Of a stretch of DNA of 57,168 nucleotides, positions 1-9,098 are shown one piece after another (position 1 is the first letter of the stretch; each line of letters opens with the position of its first letter). The position numbers were made by a program, and so were the translations under genes. The notes below the pieces were generated by a model that saw nothing but the letters and a program-made list of their open reading frames with translations, was not told the origin of the DNA and searched no databases. The DNA is from an uncultured Acetatifactor sp. (lineage in GTDB: Bacteria; Bacillota; Clostridia; Lachnospirales; Lachnospiraceae). The stretch covers positions 1-57,168 of the forward strand of contig CAKRUB010000016.1 of NCBI GenBank assembly GCA_934402375.1. The letters are read 5' to 3'.

Positions 1-820
1 CACGCGTCGTGAATGCCGCGTCGCTGTACCAGCCATCGAAGTTATAACCCGTCTTGCTTGCATCCGCCAACGTCACTACGGTTCCGTAGGTATAGCCGGT
101 CGGATTGGTAGTGTCATTTGTTCCTCCGTCCAGTTCATAATTAATGTTATAGGTTGCCAGACTGAATTTAGGATATAACTTCACTGTACCGGTCTGCGTA
201 TTCAAAATGGATTCCACTTTTGTCGTAAATTCCGGTTCACTGTACCAGCCTTCAAAATTGTGACCGGTCTTGCTTGCAGGCTCCAGCGACGCCACTCCGA
301 CTCCCTCAAGGTAGGTCGTAGGGTTCGTTGCCGCGTTTGTCTCGTCGGCATTCAGGTTATAATGAATATTACTCTGGATATACATAACTGCCTGAAGCCT
401 AACCTCGGTGGCATAACCGCCGGAGGTATAGATAGACGGAATCTTCCACTCCTTAAACAGCGCTTCCTTCGATGCGTCTCCACCGGCCGCAGAATAGGTC
501 TTCACTATTCCCTTATAATATGTCTCACCGTCAAACGTCTGTGCATCCGTATCCAGCGTGTCCGTCATGAGGGTATTGCCGTTTTCATCACGGTACTCAA
601 TCGTGCTGTACTTAAGGTCAAGAGCTCCGTACTGCATATAGAGCACATCTCCGGGGACAATGCTTCCACCCGCAGAAAGCTCATAACTCTCTACATAGGT
701 ATTTTTCATTTTATATTCCGCCGCATATGCCGTCATCGGCAGAATATTGTACAGCAGCAGAACCGCTGCCATGCACAACACCCAAAATCGTTTCTTTCTC
801 TTTTTCAGTTCTCTGTTCAT
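1..820 (-). CDS. Secreted InlB/Listeria-Bacteroides-repeat surface protein (5' part, runs off the window)
   Basis: The gene starts with ATG at 820 behind an AAGGAGAG ribosome site and stays open to the left edge, so only about 273 N-terminal residues are visible. It opens with a basic start and a hydrophobic stretch ending MTAYAAE, a signal peptide with an AxA-like cleavage site. After a unique segment of roughly 120 residues come InlB B-type repeats with the typical GHNFEGWYSEPEFTTK and GYNFDGWYSDAAFTT cores, spaced about 70 residues apart. In this family such repeats build extracellular beta-rich stalks, so the product is probably a cell-surface or secreted adhesin. The C-terminus, and with it any cell-wall anchor, lies outside the window. 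It shares its repeat type with the giant protein at 35404-39870 but is not adjacent to pilus genes. Confidence 0.85.
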   Translation of the reverse strand, partial: MNRELKKRKKRFWVLCMAAVLLLYNILPMTAYAAEYKMKNTYVESYELSAGGSIVPGDVLYMQYGALDLKYSTIEYRDENGNTLMTDTLDTDAQTFDGETYYKGIVKTYSAAGGDASKEALFKEWKIPSIYTSGGYATEVRLQAVMYIQSNIHYNLNADETNAATNPTTYLEGVGVASLEPASKTGHNFEGWYSEPEFTTKVESILNTQTGTVKLYPKFSLATYNINYELDGGTNDTTNPTGYTYGTVVTLADASKTGYNFDGWYSDAAFTTR

Positions 821-837
821 TCTACTCTCCTTCTGAC

Positions 838-1539
838 TTATTTCCCTGCAATAATATATCCCAAATGGCGTAAACCATCCCGAACCGTTCTCAGCTTTGA
901 TTCTCTTCCATATTCACATCTGCGGAGCGTCACCGGCATCTGTGATATGCGGAGCCCGTGCGCGGCGGCCTCGGCAATCATCTCCGTGGCAAACTCCATG
1001 CCTGCCGTGTGAAAAGCAAGCTCCTCGATCGCACTGCGCGAAAGCCCTCTGAGCCCGCAGTGAAAATCATAGACCTCTGTATGGAACCGCGCCCTTGCGC
1101 ACCATGACAGGAAGCGGACGCCCCATCTGTGCGACCATGACATGCTTCCCGGCTCCATGCCGCCCGCGTAGCGGTTTCCGATTACCATGTCGCACTCTCC
1201 TTCCGCCAGCAGGCGGTACATCTCCTCCAGATGGAGGAAATCATAGGTGGTATCGCAGTCCCCGATAATGACCACGTTTCCGGTGCTGGCTGCCAGCCCC
1301 GCCCTGATTGCATTTCCATAGCCCGGGCTGCTCTCGGTAATCACCCTCGCCCCGTGCTGCTCCGCAAGCCTTGCCGAAGCGTCAACGGAACCATTGTCTA
1401 CCACAAGCACTTCGCCCTTTAGCCGGTATTTCTCCAGAAAGGCCCCCGCCTCATCCACGCAGAAGCCGATCGTCGCCTCCTCATTTCGGCAGGGCATGAC
1501 GATTGACAGCTCCAGACCTTCTTTTTCCGGTCTTTGCAC
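838..1539 (-). CDS. Family 2 glycosyltransferase (dolichol-phosphate-mannose synthase-like)
   Basis: This 233-residue cytoplasmic protein has a GT-A fold signature: LSIVMPCRNEE near residues 11-21, VVDNGS at 46-51, and a DCD (DxD type) at 94-96 for metal and nucleotide-sugar binding. Its length fits DPM1/GtrB-like enzymes without C-terminal membrane segments. These move a sugar from a nucleotide donor to a polyprenyl phosphate or another acceptor. It starts with GTG at 1539 behind GGAGG, and its 5' end overlaps the upstream membrane-protein gene by 59 bp, which suggests translational coupling. The partner is a polytopic protein that could be the flippase or the lumenal transferase using the lipid-linked sugar; that pairing is inference. 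The acceptor and sugar cannot be read from sequence. Confidence 0.85.
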   Translation of the reverse strand: MQRPEKEGLELSIVMPCRNEEATIGFCVDEAGAFLEKYRLKGEVLVVDNGSVDASARLAEQHGARVITESSPGYGNAIRAGLAASTGNVVIIGDCDTTYDFLHLEEMYRLLAEGECDMVIGNRYAGGMEPGSMSWSHRWGVRFLSWCARARFHTEVYDFHCGLRGLSRSAIEELAFHTAGMEFATEMIAEAAAHGLRISQMPVTLRRCEYGRESKLRTVRDGLRHLGYIIAGK

Positions 1540-2812
1540 GCTCCACCCACCTCCATTCCGTCAGCTCCTCCAAGATCAGCACAACCGCAAGGACTGTCGC
1601 CATCTGCGCTCTGTAGGTAAAGAAAAAGTGCAGATAAGAGTGATTGTGGAGCACGATATATCTGACATAGGGAACCAGCCCGACAAGCGCATACAGCAAG
1701 ATCCATTCCTTACAGATCTGCTTTCTATGATAGACATAGGCTACATAAATTACAGCCAAAAGCAATGCAGCCCCAGCAATCTTCCCGGCGACACCGTATT
1801 CAAGCGGGAACAGACAGCCGATATTTCTCGTCACTGCTCCCGTTATGTATTTCCAAAAACTGATGCCGATGTCCCCGCCAAGTCTCTCCTCGATGTGCCC
1901 CGACACATAGGGCAGCACATTCTCCCCGAGCACGACGGATGCCGTCACCCATTTCATCCCCCACATACCGACATAGCCGCAGCCCCATGCAAGGACAGGC
2001 TTACCGGCACGCTTTAGCAGCGTGGGAAATGTCTGCGCCGCCTTCTTCTGTCTGTCAAGCCACAGGATCAGCAGCAGCGGAACCAGCATCGTGAGCGTCT
2101 CCGTGGTGAGGAAATCCAGATAGTTCGTCACCATTCCCCCGACCAGAAACAGAAAGCCCAGACGGTTCTGTTTCCCATTGAGTGCCAGCTTCACTGCGAC
2201 GATTGACATCAATAGCATCAACAGATAAGCCCATGTATATTCCAGCGAAAGCGGAACATACCACACTGCTGTCAGAACCAGCCCGGCAGCCACACCGATC
2301 GCCGGTGCAAACGCCCGGTTCCTTACCAGAAGCACAAGCAGCAGGACTGCCAGTATCGCCAGAAGCACCGCGTTCAGCACATAAATCTCCCGCAGTTCAA
2401 AAACCGTCAGCAGCGGCCGCACGATTGCATTGGAGCCGTGCCAGTAGCGCAGATATTGCCGGTTCGGTTCATAGTCGTACGTCACGGCGTCGAGCAGATT
2501 GTCGTTTTCGTTCTGGTACTCGGTAAAGTAATAGGAAGACCACATGACAGAGGTAAGCGGCTGCCGGTCGCTGTACTGGTAGGCAATCGCCAGCAGGATA
2601 GAATCCGCATAGCGGTCGATCTTGCTGCCCTCAACTCCCTCCGCAACCGTTCCGAAAAGCTCTCCACTGCACAGATATTCCGCAGACTCACGCACGTTCG
2701 CCCTGATTGCAGAGCGGGGAAGCCTTGCCGCAAGAACCAGCATCCCCAGCATAACCATCAGCGCAATCACAAAGACTGCTATATACTTCCATCCTCTTTT
2801 CAATGCCTGCAT
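1481..2812 (-). CDS. Polytopic membrane protein of unknown function paired with a GT2 enzyme
   Basis: This 443-residue protein has about 9-11 predicted hydrophobic segments, beginning with one at residues 11-30. A long outward-facing loop (about 32-125) is rich in Tyr, Asp and Asn. The topology, a large first extracytoplasmic loop followed by clustered helices, resembles GT-C type glycosyltransferases or uncharacterised Lachnospiraceae membrane proteins, but I recognise no diagnostic motif. The ATG at 2812 has an AGGA site five bases upstream. It overlaps the downstream GT2 gene and is probably cotranscribed with it. A role in surface glycan or lipid-linked sugar transfer is only inferred from this neighbour. 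Confidence 0.7.
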   Translation of the reverse strand: MQALKRGWKYIAVFVIALMVMLGMLVLAARLPRSAIRANVRESAEYLCSGELFGTVAEGVEGSKIDRYADSILLAIAYQYSDRQPLTSVMWSSYYFTEYQNENDNLLDAVTYDYEPNRQYLRYWHGSNAIVRPLLTVFELREIYVLNAVLLAILAVLLLVLLVRNRAFAPAIGVAAGLVLTAVWYVPLSLEYTWAYLLMLLMSIVAVKLALNGKQNRLGFLFLVGGMVTNYLDFLTTETLTMLVPLLLILWLDRQKKAAQTFPTLLKRAGKPVLAWGCGYVGMWGMKWVTASVVLGENVLPYVSGHIEERLGGDIGISFWKYITGAVTRNIGCLFPLEYGVAGKIAGAALLLAVIYVAYVYHRKQICKEWILLYALVGLVPYVRYIVLHNHSYLHFFFTYRAQMATVLAVVLILEELTEWRWVERAKTGKRRSGAVNRHALPK

Positions 2813-2865
2813 ATCATTCCTGTGCTTTCCGGTTCTATTTTAGGATGTTTCCTAACAAATACCGT

Positions 2866-2891
2866 AAAGCCAAGGGTTTCACGGCTTTTTT
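2866..2891 (+). terminator. Possible intrinsic terminator upstream of the DUF6062 gene
   Basis: AAAGCC (2866-2871) pairs with GGCTTT (2883-2888) and a six-T run continues to 2891. The stem is short and no plus-strand gene precedes it, so it may insulate the next gene or be accidental. Confidence 0.35.
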
Positions 2892-2925
2892 ACATTAAAA
2901 ATAATGTACCCCAGGGAGACCCGTT

Positions 2926-2954
2926 TTGTCAATGTGCAAAAAAAATTTTACATG
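2926..2954 (+). promoter_or_regulatory. Sigma-A-like promoter for the DUF6062 gene
   Basis: TTGTCA at 2926-2931 and TACATG at 2949-2954 are separated by 17 bp. The implied leader before the ATG at 3033 is about 70 nt. Confidence 0.4.
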
Positions 2955-3032
2955 TCTTCCGGAATGCGTTACACTGGAGGTATCGGGTACCAGACGAAAT
3001 AGAGAATCAGACGCTTAAAAAGGAGACTGTAT

Positions 3033-3794
3033 ATGAAAGAGCAGCTTTATACCATCCCCCTGAATGATGCCATAGATGCTGGCGACGAATGTCCCTTCTG
3101 CTTCATCGAGAGAAGCATCGAGCATGACCTTCTGGATTTTGTTCTCGGCAGCAGCGCTTCCTACATGGAGGCAGACATCCGGGAAATGACCGACAAGGCG
3201 GGCTTCTGCCGCCCCCACTTCCAGAAAATGTTCGACTACGGCAACACGCTCGGCAACGCATGGATTCTCAAGACGCATTATCTTAGAATGATCCGCGAGA
3301 TGAATGCGGAATTCAAGAGCTTCCGCCCCGGTAAAACCTCCCTGAAGGATAAATTCCGCAAGAGCACGGAGAGCGGAAACGCCATCGCCTCATGGGTGCG
3401 CCGGAAGGAGGAGTCCTGCTACATCTGCAACCAGTTCCGGGAGACCTATGACCGCTATATGGACACCTTCTTCTACCTCTGGAAGCAGGATGACGATTTC
3501 CGGGAAAAGGTGCGGAAGAGCAAGGGCTTCTGCCTGACACACTTCGGGGATCTGTGCAGCGCCTCCGACGCCAAGCTGGGCGACAGGGAGCGGGAGGACT
3601 TCTATCACTGTGTCCTGCCTCTCATGGAGCAGAATATGGAGCGACTCGCAGAGGATGTCGCATGGATGGTGGAAAAATTCGACTACCGCAACAAGGATGC
3701 CGACTGGAAGAACTCCAGGGATGCCATACAGCGCGGTATGCAGAAACTAAAAGGCGGTTATCCCGCCGATGGCCCTTATCGCCCCGGCAAGTAA
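3033..3794 (+). CDS. DUF6062-like protein with two CxxC cysteine pairs
   Basis: This 253-residue soluble protein matches, from memory, the DUF6062 family common in Clostridia. A CPFC pair lies near residues 21-24 and a CYIC pair near 129-132, each followed about 35-40 residues later by a CRPHF or CLTHF motif. It is therefore an internal duplication of a Cys2-plus-Cys/His module, suggestive of metal binding or a redox role. No signal peptide or membrane segment is present. The ATG follows AAAAAGGAGA by about seven bases. It is transcribed alone and converges on the tetR gene. The biochemical function is unknown. Confidence 0.75.
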   Translation: MKEQLYTIPLNDAIDAGDECPFCFIERSIEHDLLDFVLGSSASYMEADIREMTDKAGFCRPHFQKMFDYGNTLGNAWILKTHYLRMIREMNAEFKSFRPGKTSLKDKFRKSTESGNAIASWVRRKEESCYICNQFRETYDRYMDTFFYLWKQDDDFREKVRKSKGFCLTHFGDLCSASDAKLGDREREDFYHCVLPLMEQNMERLAEDVAWMVEKFDYRNKDADWKNSRDAIQRGMQKLKGGYPADGPYRPGK

Positions 3795-3822
3795 CCGCCC
3801 GTACCCTTCGCTGCGCTCTGCC

Positions 3823-4431
3823 TCACTGCGGGGCGCAGACAAGCTCTCTCATCATATCCAGATAATCACAGATCTCTTCATAAAGCATTTCCGGCTGGAA
3901 GGAAGCGTCCTGAAAACGCTCCGTCATCAGCCCCTTGATCGTAAAGTCCAGCATCTTCCGCAGCTTCTCCCCGTCTACCTTTCCGGAAAAACAGCTGTAA
4001 TCCACCTGCGCATTGATCATCCGGTATACCTCCTCGAGCGCTCCCCGCTTCTCCTCTATTGCCAGAAGCGCCTCGCTGACATCCTCCGACATCGAGCGGT
4101 TCAGGAACTGCTGCATATAGGGGTAGCCTCTCATTGCGTGCATACGGGCACATTCGGTCTGCTTCATGACCGCAAACAGATCGCGTTCCGCCGGATCGAC
4201 CGTTGACCGCAGCTCCAGCGTCATATATCTCACACTGTAATCATAGATAAACTGATATACACCGATTTTGCTCCCGAAGTAATGGAAAAGGAGTCCCTTG
4301 CTGATCGCTGCTTCCCTGACAATATCGTCCGTGCTTGCATGGCGGTAGCCCTGAAGCGCAAATATTTTCAGCGCCGCGTTGATCATTCTGTCCTGTTTTT
4401 CTTTTTTCAAATCAAAGAACTTGCCGTTCAT
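3823..4431 (-). CDS. TetR/AcrR-family transcriptional regulator
   Basis: This 202-residue regulator has an N-terminal helix-turn-helix in the standard TetR arrangement (RMINAALKIFALQGYRHAST, then DDIVREAAISKGLLFHYFGS, residues 15-54), followed by an all-helical ligand-binding region with no recognisable effector signature. The ATG at 4431 follows AGGAGCAGGA. Upstream lies an 8-bp inverted repeat flanking its own -10 element, consistent with autoregulation. It is divergent from the small acidic membrane protein gene at 4590, the most likely second target. What ligand it senses cannot be inferred. Confidence 0.9.
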   Translation of the reverse strand: MNGKFFDLKKEKQDRMINAALKIFALQGYRHASTDDIVREAAISKGLLFHYFGSKIGVYQFIYDYSVRYMTLELRSTVDPAERDLFAVMKQTECARMHAMRGYPYMQQFLNRSMSEDVSEALLAIEEKRGALEEVYRMINAQVDYSCFSGKVDGEKLRKMLDFTIKGLMTERFQDASFQPEMLYEEICDYLDMMRELVCAPQ

Positions 4432-4457
4432 AAATCCTGCTCCTGTTCCACTCAGAT

Positions 4458-4493
4458 GTTTCTATAGTATCATAATTTCCTTCCGATAGAAAC
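4458..4493. promoter_or_regulatory. Inverted-repeat operator candidate in the tetR promoter
   Basis: GTTTCTAT (4458-4465) and ATAGAAAC (4486-4493) are perfect 8-bp arms 20 bp apart. They flank a minus-strand TATGAT-like -10 (4469-4474). The position fits an autoregulatory TetR site; binding is inference. Confidence 0.5.
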
Positions 4494-4589
4494 CATAAAA
4501 TTTTCCTAAAATTGTACATATTCCCTTTTCAATTCCGCAGAATAGTATTAAAATTATCATAACTTAAACCGAACCGAAAGGAGTAACCT

Positions 4590-4949
4590 ATGGCAAAGAA
4601 ATTTAAAAAAGTTCTTCTTTTCGCTGCGGCAATAGGTACCGTTGCAGCTGCAGCACACTACTATCTGCAAAAAAAGAATGCAGCCGACACCCCTGCTGAG
4701 GATGAGGACTACGACGACTTCAGCGAAGAACTCGATGAAGACGCAACCAAATCGCACAGCTATGTGCCCCTGACCCCGGAATCAAAGACTGAGAACGAGA
4801 AGCCTGAGGAAAAAACTGACAGCTTCACTCCTCTTAAGGATACCGTGGAACAGACTGTTGAAAAGGCAGAGGACGCGATCGAAAACGTAGAGGAATTCTT
4901 CGATGAAGAAGATGCCTCCGACGAAGAGCCTCCTTTGAAGGACAATTAA
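4590..4949 (+). CDS. Small membrane-anchored acidic protein, unknown function
   Basis: This 119-residue protein has a basic N-terminus and one hydrophobic segment (about residues 7-27, including VLLFAAAIGTVAAAAHYYL). The rest is a low-complexity, strongly acidic tail rich in Glu, Asp, Lys, Thr and Ser. The layout, one N-terminal anchor plus a charged possibly coiled region (about residues 80-107), is reminiscent of YtxH-like envelope stress proteins, but similarity is too weak to assign. The ATG follows AAAGGAGT. It is divergent from tetR and ends at a strong terminator, so it appears monocistronic. Confidence 0.7.
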   Translation: MAKKFKKVLLFAAAIGTVAAAAHYYLQKKNAADTPAEDEDYDDFSEELDEDATKSHSYVPLTPESKTENEKPEEKTDSFTPLKDTVEQTVEKAEDAIENVEEFFDEEDASDEEPPLKDN

Positions 4950-4954
4950 CTTCC

Positions 4955-4985
4955 AAAAGCCCCTCACCCTTGTGAGAGGCTTTTT
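4955..4985. terminator. Bidirectional intrinsic terminator between convergent genes
   Basis: AAAAGCC..CTCAC pairs across a CCTT loop with GTGAG.GGCTTTT. T runs follow the stem on both strands, so it can end both the 4590-4949 gene and the MocR gene. Confidence 0.85.
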
Positions 4986-4988
4986 CCT

Positions 4989-6419
4989 TTATTTCAACCA
5001 GACCTCCCTGAGTCTGGCGACGCCCTCTCTGATCTGCTCATGACTCAATGCGCCAAATCCCAGCAGAACAGCTGCATTTCCCTTCCTTCCAGAGATCTCT
5101 CCATTCTCCATTCCCTCCGACATCCCGTAGACCCGCACGCCCACGGCTGCCGCTGTATTCACCAGCTCCGTCTCGCTGAGATTCTTTCCCTTTGCCGTCA
5201 GTACAAGGTGCAGACCCGCGTTTTCTCCCGTCACCCTGAACCGGCTTCGGAACGGCCGCAGTTCCTCCAGAAGGAGCTCATGCTTGGCGCGGTAGAGCTT
5301 TCTCATCCGGTTCAGATGACGCTCGAAATACCCCTCCCGGATAAACTCATTCAGAATACTCTGGTCGATTCTCGACACGGTACAGGAATAGAATGCCAGC
5401 TCCTGCTGATATTTTTCCAGCAACGACTTGGGCAGCACCATGAAGCTGATACGGATCGCCGGTGCAATCGCCTTGGAAAAGCTGCCGAGATAGATGACGC
5501 TTCCGTGCTCGTCGTTCGCCTGCAGGGCAGGTATCGGCTTCCCGTGATAGCGGAACTCACTGTCGTAGTCGTCTTCGATAATATATCTGTCAGGCTGTCT
5601 GTCCGCCCACCTTAAAAGCTCAAGTCTTCTTCCGATCGGCATGATCGTACCGGACGGGAACTGATGCGAGGGCATGGCATAGACAGCATTTACGCCCTCC
5701 CGCTCGAGAGGCTCTGTCTTCATGCCGCTGTCATCCCGCTCAACCGTAATCACCCTGTAGGAGAAGGACTGAAAGATCTGATAGGAGCGGAAATAGGTAG
5801 GATTTTCCATTGCAATGCAGATATCACGCCCCAGCAGCTTCTCCAGCAGCATCAGCAGATAATCATTTCCCGCTCCGACGACAATCTGCTCCGGATCGCA
5901 GTTCACTCCCCTCGAGGAATGAAGGTAACGTCCTATCGTTTCCCTCAGCTCGTAGTCACCCTGCGGTTCTCCCCTTGCGAAAAGCTCACTGTTCGCGTCC
6001 GTCAGGATATTTTTCGTAATCTTCTTCCAGACACCGAAGGGGAATCCCGTCATATCGATCTCATGGGGAGAAAAGTCATAGAGATATTCCGCAGCCTTCG
6101 TCCGCGGCTTCAAAGCCACTTCCGCCGCACTCCGCCGCTTTCCTCCGCCGGTGTCCATCCGCGCGAACTCCTCCATCGTACAGACAAAATATCCCTTATA
6201 GGGTCTCGCCTCAATGTAGCCCTCGTCCTGAAGCTGCGCGTAGGCATAATCCACCGTGCTTCTGGCGACCTGTAAATTTTCTGCCAGAGAACGAGTGGAG
6301 GGAAGCCTCTCACCCTCCTGAAGCTTCCCATCCGAAATTTCCTTCTTGATATATTCATAGATCTGCTCATACAGGCAGATGCCGCTGCCACTTTGCAGAC
6401 GGATCGTCATTTCATACAT
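4989..6419 (-). CDS. MocR/GabR-type PLP-dependent transcriptional regulator
   Basis: This 476-residue fusion has an N-terminal GntR winged helix (about residues 10-80, with GERLPSTRSLAENLQVARST) joined by a linker to a fold-type-I aminotransferase domain. The PLP lysine lies in LGSFSKAIAP (Lys316), and the upstream EDDYDSEFRYHG is the classic MocR motif. Family members such as GabR and PdxR use bound PLP or an amino-acid adduct to switch transcription of vitamin B6, GABA or amino-acid genes. No B6 or GABA gene lies nearby. It follows the DUF2225 gene by 39 bp and could be the last cistron of that run. The ATG at 6419 has GGGAGAG upstream. The regulon is unknown. Confidence 0.92.
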   Translation of the reverse strand: MYEMTIRLQSGSGICLYEQIYEYIKKEISDGKLQEGERLPSTRSLAENLQVARSTVDYAYAQLQDEGYIEARPYKGYFVCTMEEFARMDTGGGKRRSAAEVALKPRTKAAEYLYDFSPHEIDMTGFPFGVWKKITKNILTDANSELFARGEPQGDYELRETIGRYLHSSRGVNCDPEQIVVGAGNDYLLMLLEKLLGRDICIAMENPTYFRSYQIFQSFSYRVITVERDDSGMKTEPLEREGVNAVYAMPSHQFPSGTIMPIGRRLELLRWADRQPDRYIIEDDYDSEFRYHGKPIPALQANDEHGSVIYLGSFSKAIAPAIRISFMVLPKSLLEKYQQELAFYSCTVSRIDQSILNEFIREGYFERHLNRMRKLYRAKHELLLEELRPFRSRFRVTGENAGLHLVLTAKGKNLSETELVNTAAAVGVRVYGMSEGMENGEISGRKGNAAVLLGFGALSHEQIREGVARLREVWLK

Positions 6420-6458
6420 AGTCGCTCTCCCGGCATTCCGCTATAGGGGCTATGCCTG

Positions 6459-7307
6459 TCAGTGTCCGTTCGCCTTGATTTCCGCAACGATCTGATCCTT
6501 CAGGTCTCTCGCCTTCTCCTTTGTGCGCGAGTTCGCCATCGTTGAGGTCAGAATGGAAGAAATCAGTCTGCTTGCGATGTCGTACTTCTTGAATCTTGCC
6601 GCCAGAACTGCCAGCAGATAGTCGATCGTGATCTCGTCCATGCCGCACATCGGAAAGCTCTCCGTCTGTCTCGCCTCCGCAAAGCCCTTGTAAGCATTTT
6701 GCAGATACTCGTCCTCCTGCTTTGTCAGTTCCCCGATCAGCTTAAGATCCTGACTTCCTTTCTCCTGAAGGCTCTCTCTCCAGCCGCGCATCAGCCAGCC
6801 GCTCTTTAAACAGATATAAGCCTTCTCACTCGCCTTTGCCTTCTTTACCACCGCGCAGGCAAGTGCAATCTTATACCGCTCATAAGCCTGCTCATAGCTG
6901 TAAACCTCGTCATTATACTGGGTAAGGCGTACATTCGCACTGATCTTTTCCCGGATCAGCTTTGCCTGAGAACTGCCGATGTTCGGGAAATATCTGCTCA
7001 GCGCCGCATAGCCGCAATGAGGACACAGCTCCACATCATATTTCATGGAATCGATTCCCTCGTACCTTGCCCGCAGATCCATGTCCGTGCCGATCAGCTT
7101 CGCCTTTCCTGTCTTCATGATCTTCGCCGTAAATTCCTTCTCGCAGACCGGGCAGTTAAAGCTCTTCTCATAGATCAGATCCTTCTCCTCTATCTTCAGA
7201 GGCGCTGCGACCGCTTTCTTTTTCTCTTCCTTCTCCTCCTCCGCAAAGAGGTCTACTCCCTCGAGACCCCCGAGACCAATTCCGCCAAGACCGGATAAAA
7301 TACTCAT
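6459..7307 (-). CDS. DUF2225 domain protein
   Basis: This protein has about 282 residues from the ATG at 7307, which has GGAAGGG upstream. A TTG eight codons earlier is open but lacks a ribosome site. The core has two cysteine pairs, CPVCEKEF (start of the domain) and CPHCGYAA, typical of a zinc-ribbon DUF2225 N-terminus. A helical, TPR-like C-terminal half follows (YERYKIALACAVVKKA onward). The first 40 residues are Gly/Leu then Glu/Lys rich and probably disordered. No enzyme activity is established for the family. It lies 20 bp after glnS and is probably cotranscribed. Confidence 0.85.
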   Translation of the reverse strand: MSILSGLGGIGLGGLEGVDLFAEEEKEEKKKAVAAPLKIEEKDLIYEKSFNCPVCEKEFTAKIMKTGKAKLIGTDMDLRARYEGIDSMKYDVELCPHCGYAALSRYFPNIGSSQAKLIREKISANVRLTQYNDEVYSYEQAYERYKIALACAVVKKAKASEKAYICLKSGWLMRGWRESLQEKGSQDLKLIGELTKQEDEYLQNAYKGFAEARQTESFPMCGMDEITIDYLLAVLAARFKKYDIASRLISSILTSTMANSRTKEKARDLKDQIVAEIKANGH

Positions 7308-7327
7308 ATCAGACCCTTCCCTTCTTA

Positions 7328-9007
7328 TCAATCCTTTTTCTGCAGGACAAACGAACTCTTCAACGATACAATCCGGTTAAACACAAGCTTTTCCGCCGTC
7401 GAATCCTTTGCATCCACACAGAAGAAGCCCTGTCTGACAAACTGGAACCTGTCATACGGCTTCGCCTCCGCAAATGCCGGCTCGAGATAGCACTGCTTCA
7501 CCGTCAGTGAATTCGGGTTGAGGTACAGCTCGCCCTCTTCATTATAAATGGAGCCCTTCTCATCCGCCACCGTCTCGTCGATCAGATTTTCATAGAGACG
7601 AACCTCTGCCTGAACTGCTGTCTTTGCGGCAACCCAGTGGATCGTGCCCTTGACCTTTCTTCCGTCGGGGCTGTTTCCTCCTCTGGATGCCGGATCATAG
7701 GTGCAGTGCACCTCCGTGACGTTTCCGTCGGCATCCTTCACGCAGCCCGTGCAGGTCACGAAATAAGCATTCATGAGACGAACCTCGTTGCCGGGGAACA
7801 TACGGAAATATTTCTTCGGAGGCTCCTCCATGAAGTCCTCTCTCTCGATATACAGCTCTCTGCCGAAGGGAATCTCCCTCGTGCCGAGCGCCTCATTCTC
7901 CGGGTTGTTCACACCGGGCAGCATCTCGGTCTGATCCTCCGGATAGTTGTCGATTACGAGCTTAACCGGGTCAACCACCGCCATATAGCGTGGTGCCTTC
8001 GCCTTTAAATCCTCTCTGATACAATACTCCAGTGCCGCGTAGTCCGCAATGGAGTTTGCCTTCGATACGCCGCACATCTCCACAAACATCTTGATGGATT
8101 CCGGCGTAAAGCCACGGCGTCTGAGCGCAGCAATGGAAACCAGTCGCGGATCATCCCAGCCGTCCACGATACCGGTCTGCACCAGCTTTTTAATATATCT
8201 CTTTCCGGTCACGACATTTTTCAGATACAGCTTTGCAAACTCGATCTGCTTCGGCGGATGAGGGTACTCCAGCTCCCTGACAACCCAGTCGTAGAGAGGT
8301 CTGTGATCCTCGAACTCCATCGTACAGATGGAATGCGTAATTCCTTCGATTGCATCCTCAATCGGATGAGCAAAATCGTACATCGGATAGATACACCAGG
8401 TATCACCGGTATTGTGGTGGTGCATATGTGCAACGCGGTAAATGACCGGATCACGCATGTTGATGTTCGGAGAAGCCATGTCGATGCGTGCCCGCAGAAC
8501 CTTCTCGCCGTCGGCATATTTTCCCGCCTTCATATCTTCAAATATCTGCAGGTTCTCTTCCATGGAGCGCTCCCTGCCGGGATCGTCCTTTCCCGGCTCT
8601 GTGAAGGAACCTCTGTACTCCTTGATCTGCTCGGCAGAGAGATCGGAGACATATGCCTTTCCCTTTCTGATCAGCTTTAACGCCGCCTCATACATCTGTC
8701 CGAAATAGTTCGACGCAAAGAAAAGCCTGTCCTCCCAGTCGGCGCCAAGCCACTGGATGTCCGCCTTGATGGACTCTACAAACTCGATGTCCTCCTTGGT
8801 CGGGTTAGTGTCGTCAAAACGCATATTGAACTTGCCGTTGTACTTCTGTGCCAGTCCGTAATTTAAAAGAATGCTCTTAGCGTGCCCGATGTGCAGATAG
8901 CCGTTCGGCTCCGGCGGAAACCGGGTATGCACGGTATCATAGACACCTTCTGCCAGATCCTTGTCAATAATCATTTCGATAAAATTTTTTGATTCTGTTT
9001 CACCCAT
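7328..9007 (-). CDS. glnS: Glutaminyl-tRNA synthetase (GlnRS)
   Basis: This 559-residue class I synthetase charges tRNA-Gln with glutamine directly. [14 protein letters not shown] is the HIGH motif. The WDDPR...RRRG block and the C-terminal beta-barrel anticodon-binding region ([20 protein letters not shown]) are diagnostic of GlnRS rather than GluRS. At the KMSKS position the sequence reads [12 protein letters not shown], so the usual MSK is TGK while the catalytic Lys-Arg is kept. The ATG at 9007 with AAGGAAAG upstream is preferred; an upstream open start 18 codons earlier has no ribosome site. A promoter candidate lies just upstream. GatCAB is also present in this window, so the transamidase is probably needed mainly for Asn-tRNA. 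Confidence 0.97.
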   Translation of the reverse strand: MGETESKNFIEMIIDKDLAEGVYDTVHTRFPPEPNGYLHIGHAKSILLNYGLAQKYNGKFNMRFDDTNPTKEDIEFVESIKADIQWLGADWEDRLFFASNYFGQMYEAALKLIRKGKAYVSDLSAEQIKEYRGSFTEPGKDDPGRERSMEENLQIFEDMKAGKYADGEKVLRARIDMASPNINMRDPVIYRVAHMHHHNTGDTWCIYPMYDFAHPIEDAIEGITHSICTMEFEDHRPLYDWVVRELEYPHPPKQIEFAKLYLKNVVTGKRYIKKLVQTGIVDGWDDPRLVSIAALRRRGFTPESIKMFVEMCGVSKANSIADYAALEYCIREDLKAKAPRYMAVVDPVKLVIDNYPEDQTEMLPGVNNPENEALGTREIPFGRELYIEREDFMEEPPKKYFRMFPGNEVRLMNAYFVTCTGCVKDADGNVTEVHCTYDPASRGGNSPDGRKVKGTIHWVAAKTAVQAEVRLYENLIDETVADEKGSIYNEEGELYLNPNSLTVKQCYLEPAFAEAKPYDRFQFVRQGFFCVDAKDSTAEKLVFNRIVSLKSSFVLQKKD

Positions 9008-9041
9008 ATCATCTTTCCTTGCCTTTCCAAGCCTTTTCCTA

Positions 9042-9071
9042 ATGATAGCACAATCCCGCACGGATTATCAA
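9042..9071 (-). promoter_or_regulatory. Promoter candidate for glnS
   Basis: On the minus strand TTGATA (9066-9071) and TATCAT (9042-9047) are 18 bp apart, inside the 91-bp gap between the DHH gene and glnS. This would uncouple glnS from the ZTP-controlled transcript. Confidence 0.45.
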
Positions 9072-9098
9072 GTAGTTCAATCGAAAAGGGAGCCATGA

